A stretch of DNA of 64,000 nucleotides from Pseudomonas sp. CFBP 13711 (GTDB taxonomy: Bacteria; Pseudomonadota; Gammaproteobacteria; Pseudomonadales; Pseudomonadaceae), in assembly GCF_014842265.1 (NCBI RefSeq), contig NZ_JACYVI010000018.1:1-64000 (forward strand), in the 5' to 3' direction. Positions 42,965 to 51,212 of the stretch are shown one piece after another; position 1 is the stretch's first letter, and each line of letters opens with the position of its first letter. The position numbers and the translations under genes are program-made. The notes under the pieces are model-generated. The model saw only the letters and a list, made by a program, of their open reading frames with translations, did no database searches and was not told the origin of the DNA.

Positions 42965-44178
42965 GTGTTCGTTTGTCCAAGCGTATCCAGCGCGTTTCGC
43001 TGTCCGCCAACGCGGCGGCCAAATCCCGGGCCAGCGCCTTGCGTGAGGCCGGTCGCGACATTCTGGACCTGACCACCGGCGAGCCGGATTTCGACACACC
43101 TGAGCACATCAAGCAGGCCGCGTACGCCGCCATCGATGGCGGTGCGACCAAGTACACACCGACACCCGGTGTGAAGGCGTTGCGCGAGGCCATTCAGCGC
43201 AAGCTGCAGCGAGAGAACCGGTTGGACTACGCGCTGCCTTCGATTGTCATCGGCAACGGCGCCAAGCAGGTCATCTTCAACGCCTTCGCCGCGACCCTGG
43301 ACGAGGGCGATGAAGTGCTGGTGCCGGTGCCTTACTGGCCGTCGTTTCCGGACATCGTGCGGGTCAACGGCGGCGAGCCGGTGTTCATCGAATGCGGCCT
43401 GGAACAGGGCTGCAAACTGACCCCCGCGCAAATGGAACAACACATCAACGATCGCACCCGCTGGCTGATCCTCAACGGCCCCGGCAACCCGAGCGGCGCG
43501 GTGTACAGCGAAGCGGAGCTGCTGGCGCTGGCCGAGGTGTTGCGTCGTCATCCCCACGTGCTGGTGCTGCTGGACGAGCTGTACGAGCACATTCGTTTCG
43601 ACGGTCAGTCTGCGCTGAGCCTGCTCAACGTCGCGCCGGACCTGCAATCCCGTGCCCTGTTGATCGGCGGGGTGTCCAAGACCTACGCCATGACCGGCTG
43701 GCGCATCGGCTTCGGCGCCGGCCCTCAAGCCCTGACCGGCGCGATGACGGTCATGCAGTCGCAATCCACGTCCGGCGCTTCGTCGGTGGGGCAGGCGGCG
43801 GCATTGGCAGCGTTCGAAGGCGGCCTGGGTTTCTTGCCGGACCAGATCCAGGCTTACCGGCAACGCCGCGATCTGTTGGTGGCCGCGTTGACCGACGTAG
43901 ACGGCCTTGATGTGCTCCTACCCGAAGGTGGATTTTTTGTCTTTGTCCGCTGTGCCGGATTATTGGGACGCGTTCGTCCCGATGGCCAGCGCCTGACTAA
44001 CGACAGCGACGTGGTGGATTACCTGCTGGAGCAGGGCGTGGCCGGGGTGGCCGGCAGTGCTTACGGTCTGTCCCCGTGGTTCCGTTTGTCCATCGCAACG
44101 GCCACCAGCAGCGTGATCGAGGCTGGACGGCGCATCGCCAACGCCTGCGCCCGGTTGCGGGTCGAGGCGCTGGCATGA
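42961..44178 (+). CDS. PLP-dependent class I aminotransferase
   Basis: A 405-residue fold-type I aminotransferase of the aspartate/aromatic (AspC) group. PLP lysine lies in GGVSKTYAMTGWRIGFG, with NGPGNPSGAVYS, LLDELYEHIRFDG and a C-terminal arginine in SPWFRLSIATA. It interconverts an amino acid and its 2-oxo acid; the exact substrate is unknown. Four-base overlaps on both sides make it part of the operon. Confidence 0.9.
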   Translation: MSVRLSKRIQRVSLSANAAAKSRASALREAGRDILDLTTGEPDFDTPEHIKQAAYAAIDGGATKYTPTPGVKALREAIQRKLQRENRLDYALPSIVIGNGAKQVIFNAFAATLDEGDEVLVPVPYWPSFPDIVRVNGGEPVFIECGLEQGCKLTPAQMEQHINDRTRWLILNGPGNPSGAVYSEAELLALAEVLRRHPHVLVLLDELYEHIRFDGQSALSLLNVAPDLQSRALLIGGVSKTYAMTGWRIGFGAGPQALTGAMTVMQSQSTSGASSVGQAAALAAFEGGLGFLPDQIQAYRQRRDLLVAALTDVDGLDVLLPEGGFFVFVRCAGLLGRVRPDGQRLTNDSDVVDYLLEQGVAGVAGSAYGLSPWFRLSIATATSSVIEAGRRIANACARLRVEALA

Positions 44179-44909
44179 GTCATTGGCTTGAAGGGTTCGT
44201 GCACTGGACGGCCGCGTTCGGCCTGAACTACAGCTTTTTGCTGGACGCCTATCAGCGCGGTTCGATGGTCAATGGCGCGCTGACCACCGTCTTGCTGTGC
44301 GTGTTCACCCTCATCGGTAGCCTGATCGCGGGCGTGGGGCTGGCGGCGATGCTGACCAGCGGCAAGCCCTATCTGGCCAGACCTGCGCGGGCGTTCATCG
44401 AAGTGACCCGCAACACGCCGACGCTGGTGCAGCTCTACTGCGCGTTCCTGGTGCTGAACATGCTGCTGACTCAGGCCGTTGGCGCTGCGAACCCGCTGAC
44501 GCCGTTCGCCTGGGTGGTCATCGTGATCTCCCTGCACAAGGGCGCGTTCCACGCCGAAGCCTTGCGCGCCGGCATTGAAGCGGTGCCGAGCGTGACGCTG
44601 GAAGCGGCGAGCTCCCTGGCCTTCAGCAGCCGCCAGTTGCTATGGAACGTGCAACTGCCGCTGGCGATGCGTTTTGCGCTCCCTTCGCTGATCAACAACC
44701 TGATCGATCTGGTGAAAATGACGGCGGTGGCGTCGGCCATTGCCGTAGGCGACATCACCTACGCCTCGATCATGATCTGGACCCAGAGCGACAACGTGCT
44801 GGAACTGATGATTCTGCTGCTGGCGTTTTTCGGCCTGCTCAGCTTCGTCGTCAACTGCGTGGGCCGTGCCCTCGAAGCCAAATTGAGGATGCCCGGTTAT
44901 GGCCATTGA
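44175..44909 (+). CDS. Amino-acid ABC transporter permease 1
   Basis: A 244-residue His/Glu/Gln/Arg-type polar amino-acid permease with about five hydrophobic segments. The EAA-loop signature is HAEALRAGIEAVPSVTLEAASSLAFS. The start at the ATGA overlap with the aminotransferase is chosen over longer frames. It pairs with permease 2, which overlaps it by 11 bases. Confidence 0.92.
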   Translation: MSHWLEGFVHWTAAFGLNYSFLLDAYQRGSMVNGALTTVLLCVFTLIGSLIAGVGLAAMLTSGKPYLARPARAFIEVTRNTPTLVQLYCAFLVLNMLLTQAVGAANPLTPFAWVVIVISLHKGAFHAEALRAGIEAVPSVTLEAASSLAFSSRQLLWNVQLPLAMRFALPSLINNLIDLVKMTAVASAIAVGDITYASIMIWTQSDNVLELMILLLAFFGLLSFVVNCVGRALEAKLRMPGYGH

Positions 44910-45687
44910 TTCGTCTGTGGGCGTGCCGGCCGGGTGGCCGCGTCGGCATCCGGGCACGCTGGTGCTGCTGGCCGCGGTGCTGCTCTGGCTGGTCTTCGGC
45001 GCCCCGAAAAGCCCGGTGTTTGCGGCGCTCCTGGAGTGGTCGCCAGCGCTGGCGACGGGCTTTGCCCAGAACATTCTGATCAGCCTGCTGGCGATTGCCA
45101 TCGGCTCCGTGCTCGGCCTGCTGGTGGGTGCGCTGGCGGTGTCGCCGCTGTGGATCACCCGGCTGCCCGCGAAGATCTGGGTGCAGGTATTTCGTAACGC
45201 GCCTTGGCTGGTGCTGATCTATTTCACCACCTACGTTTTCCCATTCGAGCTGCACATCGGTACGTCCTGGATCTCGTTTCCGGACTGGGTGAAAGTCACC
45301 CTCGGCCTGGCGTTGCCCGCCAGCGCCAACGTCGCGGAAATCTTTCGCGGCGCCATCGGTTCGATACCCGGCACGCAGTGGGAAGCCTCCCGCTCGCTGG
45401 CCTTCACACGCGGTCAGATCTTCCGTTCGATCATCCTGCCGCAGTGCTTCAAGCGCATGTTGCCGCCGTGGATGAACCTCTATGCGGTGATCACCATGGG
45501 CACCGCGCTGGCCTCGCTGGTGGGTGTGCATGACCTGATCGACACCGCGCAGATTGCCAGCAACACGGTCAACCGGACCGGCTTCACGGTGCTGATCTAC
45601 TTCAGCGTGCTGGCCCTGTTTTTCGCCTACTGCTATCCGATTTCCCGATTCACTCAATTCCTGGAGCGACGTTATGCCTTCTCCTGA
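44899..45687 (+). CDS. Amino-acid ABC transporter permease 2
   Basis: A 262-residue permease of the same family, with hydrophobic segments from residue 20 onward and EAA loop NVAEIFRGAIGSIPGTQWEA followed by SRSLAFTRGQIF. It forms the heterodimeric channel with permease 1 and overlaps the ATPase gene by 14 bases. Confidence 0.92.
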   Translation: MAIDSSVGVPAGWPRRHPGTLVLLAAVLLWLVFGAPKSPVFAALLEWSPALATGFAQNILISLLAIAIGSVLGLLVGALAVSPLWITRLPAKIWVQVFRNAPWLVLIYFTTYVFPFELHIGTSWISFPDWVKVTLGLALPASANVAEIFRGAIGSIPGTQWEASRSLAFTRGQIFRSIILPQCFKRMLPPWMNLYAVITMGTALASLVGVHDLIDTAQIASNTVNRTGFTVLIYFSVLALFFAYCYPISRFTQFLERRYAFS

Positions 45688-46513
45688 AACGCGCGTCGGA
45701 CAACCCCTGGTCAGTCTGCGCGACATTCACCTGTCGTTTGGCAGCAATCGAGTGCTCAAGGGCATCGACCTCGACGTGCAGCGCGGCCAGGCGGTGTCGA
45801 TCATCGGCCCTTCGGGTTCCGGGAAGTCGACCATCCTGCGCTGCATCACCGGCTTGCTGCAGACCGAGCGCGGCAGCATCCGCGTGGGCGACACCGATGT
45901 GCACACGCTCAAGACCGAGGCGCAGCGCATCGAACTGCGCAAACGCGTGGGCTTCGTGTTCCAGCAGTACAACCTGTTCCCGCATTTGTCGGTGCTGGAA
46001 AATCTGGTGATCGCGCCGCGCAAAGTGCTGGGCGAATCAGCGGCCAACGCTGAAAAGCACGCGCACGAACTGCTCGCCAAAGTGCGCATGGAACACAAGG
46101 CCGATGCCTATCCGGGTCAGCTGTCCGGCGGTCAGCAGCAACGCGTTGCCATTGCGCGGGCATTGGCGATGAGGCCGGAACTGATCCTGTTCGATGAAGT
46201 GACGTCGGCCCTCGACCCGGAGACCGTCGGTGAAGTGCTGGCGGTGATTCGCGAGCTGACCGAAGAGGGCATGACCTGCGTGCTGGTCACCCACGAAATG
46301 CGTTTCGCGGAGGACATCAGCGATGTCGTGTATTTCACCGAAAACGGCCTGATCGTCGAGCACGGCAGCCCCGAACACATCTTCCAGCGCCCGACCCATG
46401 AGCGGACCCAGACGTTTTTGCGCCATGCCCTGGGCGACGCCGGACGCCGTCCGGTCGCCAGTGGCGACCCGTTTCTGTTGAGCAATATCAGCCGTTACAG
46501 CCTGTCGGTCTGA
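45674..46513 (+). CDS. Amino-acid ABC transporter ATP-binding protein
   Basis: A 279-residue polar amino-acid transport ATPase with Walker A GPSGSGKST, signature LSGGQQQR, Walker B LILFDEVTSALD and switch His in LVTHEM. It completes one transporter with the two permeases and two binding proteins upstream. Confidence 0.94.
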   Translation: MPSPETRVGQPLVSLRDIHLSFGSNRVLKGIDLDVQRGQAVSIIGPSGSGKSTILRCITGLLQTERGSIRVGDTDVHTLKTEAQRIELRKRVGFVFQQYNLFPHLSVLENLVIAPRKVLGESAANAEKHAHELLAKVRMEHKADAYPGQLSGGQQQRVAIARALAMRPELILFDEVTSALDPETVGEVLAVIRELTEEGMTCVLVTHEMRFAEDISDVVYFTENGLIVEHGSPEHIFQRPTHERTQTFLRHALGDAGRRPVASGDPFLLSNISRYSLSV

Positions 46514-46552
46514 GCCGGGCCTGTTGGCCTGAACACACATAAGGAGCACCTG

Positions 46553-47149
46553 ATGAGCATCGAGAACCGCAGCCAAGTCGTCGAAGCCTTTCTGCAACAG
46601 ATACGCGCGATTCACCAGCGCGGCGTCGATCGCGAGGCATTGAAAAGCATCGTTACGCTACTCGAGGGACTGGCGGAGCGTCGTGATCTGTTCAACTTCG
46701 ACACCTTTCCTGCACCCGTGCCGGGGGAGGGCGACACCGCGTTCCGCTACCGTCTGAACGACGACGGCGAGACCCCGACGCTGTACATGAACTCACTGCT
46801 GCCGGGCAAAAGTACGCTGCCCCACAACCATGAAACCTGGGCGGTGATCGTTGCGGTCGAGGGGCAGGAGATCAATTACGTGTGGGCGCGCACGGACGAC
46901 GGCAGTGATCCGGCAATCGCCCGGCTCGCGCTGGAAAAGGAAGTGGTGGTGCAGCCCGGAACGCCCATCAGCTTCCTCGGTGAAGACCTGCACGGCATCA
47001 AGGTCGAGGGCGAGCAACCGACCCTGCATTTCCACTTGTACGGGCGCCCGCTGGAATCCTTGAACGGGCGCTATGGCGTGAACCAGGAAGGCAAGGTGCT
47101 CAATTACAACGCCTCGCAAATGGCCCCGTCGATCAAGGCCTACGCCTGA
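46553..47149 (+). CDS. Thiol dioxygenase (cysteine dioxygenase family cupin)
   Basis: A 198-residue cupin of the cysteine/3-mercaptopropionate dioxygenase family. The iron ligands are placed as in the family: LPHNHETWAVIVAVEG (His-x-His) and GIKVEGEQPTLHFHLYGRPLE. Such enzymes turn a thiol into its sulfinate with O2. The bacterial family includes enzymes for cysteine, 3-mercaptopropionate and mercaptosuccinate, and I cannot choose. It sits between the transporter and the C-S lyase fusion, which fits removal of a thiol released by the lyase. Confidence 0.88.
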   Translation: MSIENRSQVVEAFLQQIRAIHQRGVDREALKSIVTLLEGLAERRDLFNFDTFPAPVPGEGDTAFRYRLNDDGETPTLYMNSLLPGKSTLPHNHETWAVIVAVEGQEINYVWARTDDGSDPAIARLALEKEVVVQPGTPISFLGEDLHGIKVEGEQPTLHFHLYGRPLESLNGRYGVNQEGKVLNYNASQMAPSIKAYA

Positions 47150-47180
47150 TGGCGCTCTACAACAGAATCACGAGAACGTC

Positions 47181-49922
47181 ATGAGCCAGAAAGTCACCCC
47201 GCACCAATTACACGCCTGGCTGTTCGACGGGCAGGAAATCGCCGTCTTCGATGTTCGTGAACACGGCCAGTACGGTGAAGCGCATCTGTTTCATGGGGTA
47301 AATCTGCCTTATAGCCGCCTTGAGCTGGACGTGCATCGCCTGGCCCCCAATCCTCGGGTTCGCCTGGTGGTTTACGACCGCAATGATGGCGACCTCGCCT
47401 CACGTGCCGCGCAGCGTCTTGAAGCGCTGGGCTATAGCGGCGTGCATATTCTTGAGGGCGGCACCGATGGCTGGCGCGCCGCCGGACGGGAGCTGTTTGC
47501 CGGAGTACACGTGCCGTCGAAGGCCTTTGGCGAGTTGGTCGAAGAGGCCCGCCATACGCCACACATCAGCGCCTCCGAGCTGGCGGCGATGCAAGCCAGT
47601 GGCACGCCACTGGTGTTGCTGGACGGCCGGCCGTTCGATGAATACCGCAAGATGACCATTCCCGGTTCCGTCTGCTGCCCCAATGGCGAGCTGGGCTATC
47701 GGCTTAACGAGCTGGTGCCGGATGACACCACGCCCATCGTGGTCAATTGCGCCGGCCGCACGCGCAGCATCATCGGCGCGCAGACGCTGATCGACCTGGG
47801 GGTAAGAAATCCGGTCTACGCCCTCGAAAACGGCACCCAGGGCTGGTACCTCGCCGACTTGCCGCTGGAACATGGCAGCGAGCGCCGATACCCGAACTTC
47901 CCGCCGGGCGCTTCGCTGGAGGCGCAACGTCAGGCGGCTCAACATCTCGCCCGGCGCGCCGGGGTGCAGGCGGTGGATGCGCCGCAGGTTCTGGCGTGGT
48001 CTGCCGACCAATCCCGGAGTCTGTTTCTGTGCGACGTGCGTACCCCGGAAGAATTTGCGCTGGGCAGTTTGCCGGGCGCGCAACACACGCCGGGTGGGCA
48101 GTTGATTCAGAGCACCGACCTGTACATCGGTGTGCGTCAGGCGCGGTTGGTGCTGGTGGACAACGACGGCGTGCGCGCGCCGATCGTCGCCGCCTGGCTG
48201 CGTCAGCTGGGCCACGACGCCTATGTACTGGAAGGCGGGTTGAACAGCGGCTTGCACCTGCCGATCGACAACTCCGGTGTCTTGCCGCCCCTGGCTGAAG
48301 TGGGCGCTGCCGAACTGGCAGATGCGCTCCGAGACAATACGGTCGTGCTGATCGACCTGCGCGGCAGCATGGCGTTTCGTAAAGGCCATATCGAGGGGTC
48401 GCGCTGGTCGATCCGTCCTCGCTTGGCTGCCGATGTGGTTGGGCAAGGCAGCCCCGTCGTGCTGGTGGCGGAGCAATCGGCCGTGGCGGCGCTGGCTGCA
48501 CTGGAGTTGCCGGAGGAGCTGCGCGGCTCGGTGCGCTGGCTGGATTTCAATGCATGGCAGGCGGCAGGTTTCAACCTCAGCGAAAGCGCCGGTGATCCGC
48601 CTGACGAGGACTGCATTGATTTTCTGTTTTTCACCCATGACCGTCATTCGGGCAACAAAGCGGCGGCCCGGCATTACCTGGCCTGGGAGATCGGCCTGCT
48701 GGGGCAAATGACCGAGCAGGAGATCGCCAGTCTCAAGCCCTTGCCGGCCATCGCGGAGGATGATCGCGTTCGTACCCGGCTGGTGCATGCCGCCCGAGGC
48801 GCAAAGGGCGACGGGCCGCGCGGCGTGAACCCGCCGGTCACGCGAATGAGCACCGTGTTATTCGATAGCCTTGGCGACATGCGCGACGCACGCAAGCGCC
48901 GCGACACTGAGCGTGTCCTGAGCTACGGCGCGCGTGGTAACCCGACCGCGTTCGAACTGGAAGACCTGATCACCGAGCTTGAGGGCGGTTACCGCACTCG
49001 CCTGTTCGGTACCGGCCTGGCAGCGGTTGCGCAGACATTTCTGGCCTACCTGCGCCCAGGCGACCATGTGCTGATTACTGACGCGGTGTATTCACCGGTG
49101 CGGCAGATCGCCGAAGCATTTCTGGCGCCGTTTGGTATCCAGTACAGCTACTTTTCTGCCGACGGCAGCGGCTTGGCGCAGCAGCTGCAAGCCAACACCC
49201 GAATGGTCTACACCGAGGTTCCCGGCTCGCTGCTGTATGAACTGTGCGACCTTCCGGCGATTGCTGCGCTGTGTAAGTCGAAAGGGATTTTGCTGGCAGT
49301 CGACAACACCTACGGCTCCGGGTATCAGTACCGGCCTCTGGCCCTGGGCGCCGACATTTCCATCATGGCCCTGACCAAATACCTGAGCGGTCACAGCGAT
49401 GTGGTCATGGGCAGCGTCTGTACCACCCAAGCCGTCTGGCAGCGTCTGGCCGTCATGACCGACACCTTCGGCAACACCGTGAGCCCGGACGATGCTTATC
49501 TGGTGCTGCGCGGCGCCCGCACCCTGGCGGCAAGGTTGGACGTCCACCAGCGCCAGGCCTTGCAGGTCGCGCACTGGCTCCTGGAACAGCCGCAGGTCAA
49601 AAACGTGTTCCATCCTGCGCTGCCCCATCATCCGGGCCATGCCCTGTGGAAGCGCGACTTCAGCGGCAGCAACGGCTTGCTCACCTTCGAACTCGCGGAC
49701 GCCGACCCCCGCTATCTGGAACGTTTCATCGACGCGCTGCAACTGTTCGGCCTGGGCGCGTCGTGGGGCGGGTTCGAAAGCCTGATCATCGTTGCGAATG
49801 TCGGCGACCGTGATAACGCTTCGGACAAATCCCTGAATCCGTTGCTGAGGCTGCACATTGGGCTGGAGGATGTGGAGGCGTTGATTGAGGATTTGCGGAG
49901 GGGGTTTGAGGCGATTGTCTGA
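47181..49922 (+). CDS. Four rhodanese domains fused to a PLP C-S lyase
   Basis: A 913-residue fusion. Rhodanese-like domains lie at about residues 5-105, 128-230, 265-365 and 375-470. Only the second has an active-site cysteine loop (Cys190 in NCAGRTRS). In the others the loop reads YDRNDGDLAS, DNDGVRAP and AEQSAVAA, with no cysteine, so they should be inactive as sulfurtransferases. Residues from about 530 to the end are a complete cystathionine beta/gamma-lyase-type enzyme with PLP Asp708 (LAVDNTYGSG) and Lys733 (ALTKYLSGHSD). The lyase should split a thioether or disulfide amino acid; a persulfide from cystine-type cleavage could pass to Cys190. It is last in the cluster. Confidence 0.9.
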   Translation: MSQKVTPHQLHAWLFDGQEIAVFDVREHGQYGEAHLFHGVNLPYSRLELDVHRLAPNPRVRLVVYDRNDGDLASRAAQRLEALGYSGVHILEGGTDGWRAAGRELFAGVHVPSKAFGELVEEARHTPHISASELAAMQASGTPLVLLDGRPFDEYRKMTIPGSVCCPNGELGYRLNELVPDDTTPIVVNCAGRTRSIIGAQTLIDLGVRNPVYALENGTQGWYLADLPLEHGSERRYPNFPPGASLEAQRQAAQHLARRAGVQAVDAPQVLAWSADQSRSLFLCDVRTPEEFALGSLPGAQHTPGGQLIQSTDLYIGVRQARLVLVDNDGVRAPIVAAWLRQLGHDAYVLEGGLNSGLHLPIDNSGVLPPLAEVGAAELADALRDNTVVLIDLRGSMAFRKGHIEGSRWSIRPRLAADVVGQGSPVVLVAEQSAVAALAALELPEELRGSVRWLDFNAWQAAGFNLSESAGDPPDEDCIDFLFFTHDRHSGNKAAARHYLAWEIGLLGQMTEQEIASLKPLPAIAEDDRVRTRLVHAARGAKGDGPRGVNPPVTRMSTVLFDSLGDMRDARKRRDTERVLSYGARGNPTAFELEDLITELEGGYRTRLFGTGLAAVAQTFLAYLRPGDHVLITDAVYSPVRQIAEAFLAPFGIQYSYFSADGSGLAQQLQANTRMVYTEVPGSLLYELCDLPAIAALCKSKGILLAVDNTYGSGYQYRPLALGADISIMALTKYLSGHSDVVMGSVCTTQAVWQRLAVMTDTFGNTVSPDDAYLVLRGARTLAARLDVHQRQALQVAHWLLEQPQVKNVFHPALPHHPGHALWKRDFSGSNGLLTFELADADPRYLERFIDALQLFGLGASWGGFESLIIVANVGDRDNASDKSLNPLLRLHIGLEDVEALIEDLRRGFEAIV

Positions 49923-49959
49923 TCGACGAATAGGCCTTGATTCGTGACCAGCCCCGCAA

Positions 49960-50658
49960 ATGTTGGATCGGCTGCGTAAACGTCTTTACCAGGCCGTGCA
50001 GGCGGCAAACCCGAAAGAGTTGATCGTTCGAAAGGCCAAAATTTCGGTCGCGATAAATATGTACCGCATGCTGGTCGGATGCTTTCGCCATTATTCGCTG
50101 CCTCGGGTTTGGACGAATATGGCGATGGGAAGGCATGGAAAGGACACCAAACTGCGTGATCAGATCCTTAAATCGGAGGCGCGCCAGCAGGTCAATAACG
50201 CCGTTGGCAACTCGCTCAAGCTAAACGCGCTGGGTGTTAATGGAGGGTTAATACGCTTTGCGCCTATAGATTCAGCCGCGATAGAGATCAGTCATGGGTG
50301 GTATGGCAGCTCATATCCATGGGGGGACGTACCGAGGTGGAAGCGCAAAGATGCCAGAGGGCTTGATCTCGCCCTTTGGCACGCCGATGAACTTTGCGGT
50401 TTGTGTTATGCAACACCGCGAAGGAGCCGTTTGCGGATCAAGGTCATCCTGCTCGAGGGGCAGCCGAACACGAACCATCCCCTAAAAGGACTGGTGGCCC
50501 GGATGATGTTTCTAGCGGTAGGTGTTTACGCAAGGATGCTGGGCTGTGAAGTCATCCAGATTGAGAGCCCCGAGCCAGGTGTGGTGAGTTACTACCAAAG
50601 GTTGGGTTTCCAGTTCGATGCGGATGGATGCCTTGTCATTTCGGCAGGTCGTTCCTAA
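49960..50658 (+). CDS. GNAT-like protein of unknown function
   Basis: A 232-residue soluble protein. The C-terminal third looks like the end of a GNAT fold (RIKVILLEGQPNTNHPLKGL; PEPGVVSYYQRLGFQFDADG), while the basic N-terminus (MLDRLRKRLYQAVQAANPKE) is not recognised. There is no clear ribosome site at the ATG, so the start is uncertain. Two small duplicated genes follow at 34 bases. Confidence 0.6.
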   Translation: MLDRLRKRLYQAVQAANPKELIVRKAKISVAINMYRMLVGCFRHYSLPRVWTNMAMGRHGKDTKLRDQILKSEARQQVNNAVGNSLKLNALGVNGGLIRFAPIDSAAIEISHGWYGSSYPWGDVPRWKRKDARGLDLALWHADELCGLCYATPRRSRLRIKVILLEGQPNTNHPLKGLVARMMFLAVGVYARMLGCEVIQIESPEPGVVSYYQRLGFQFDADGCLVISAGRS

Positions 50659-50691
50659 TATGACTTTCTCAACCAGGGCAGGGAGGTGCTC

Positions 50692-50862
50692 ATGAACACA
50701 AGGAAACGCAGAGAAAAACTGCAGTCGATCGCTGAGTTCCGAGCCTCAGCGCGCAAGCGCGCTGTTGAAATAATCCCCTCGCAGATGCACTTCCTGCGCG
50801 GAGCGCTCGAGATTGAAAGAGAGCTTGAACCCGCCGGCCCGATGGCTGGGTTCAGGGGCTGA
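50692..50862 (+). CDS. Small basic protein, tandem copy 1
   Basis: A 56-residue Arg/Lys-rich helical protein (MNTRKRREKLQSIAEFRASA and on to LEPAGPMAGFRG). Its ribosome site GGGAGGTGCTC is the same as that of the second copy. It shares about half its residues with copy 2 and the last 12 exactly. Too short for most gene callers. Function unknown. Confidence 0.72.
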   Translation: MNTRKRREKLQSIAEFRASARKRAVEIIPSQMHFLRGALEIERELEPAGPMAGFRG

Positions 50863-50939
50863 CTCCTCAAAAGAAAACCGCCGACATCGTCAGTTTTGTT
50901 GTTCTAGGATGTCCCCAGGACCACAGCAGGGAGGTGCTT

Positions 50940-51110
50940 ATGAACATCAAAAAACGCAAGGCCAAGATTCGGGAAATGACGGAATTCAGTGCCGAAGCGC
51001 ACAAGCGTGCTGCGGAGTATGCTCAAGCTCAGCTGCATTTTCTGCGCGTAGCAATCGAAATTGGAAGAGACCTTGAACCAGCTGGCCCGATGGCTGGGTT
51101 CAGGGGCTGA
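50940..51110 (+). CDS. Small basic protein, tandem copy 2
   Basis: A 56-residue paralogue of the preceding gene (MNIKKRKAKIREMTEFSAEA and on to LEPAGPMAGFRG), 248 bases downstream, with the same GGGAGGTGCTT ribosome site. A terminator follows directly. Substitutions between the copies cluster in the first two-thirds while the 3' end is nearly identical in DNA. Function unknown. Confidence 0.75.
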   Translation: MNIKKRKAKIREMTEFSAEAHKRAAEYAQAQLHFLRVAIEIGRDLEPAGPMAGFRG

Positions 51111-51121
51111 CTCCTCAAAAG

Positions 51122-51147
51122 AAAACCGCCGATATCGGCGGTTTTTT
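51122..51147 (+). terminator. Rho-independent terminator
   Basis: AAAACCGCC-GATATC-GGCGGTTTTTT, 12 bases after copy 2 of the small gene. A decayed version follows copy 1 at about 50874-50900 (AAAACCGCCGACATCGTCAG then TTTTGTT), where stem pairing is broken. Confidence 0.93.
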
Positions 51148-51212
51148 CTTGAGCGGCAATCAGCGCCTCACCCCTATGGCCTCAGCATTCGTGAGGTGCT
51201 GTGTTCCATTCT

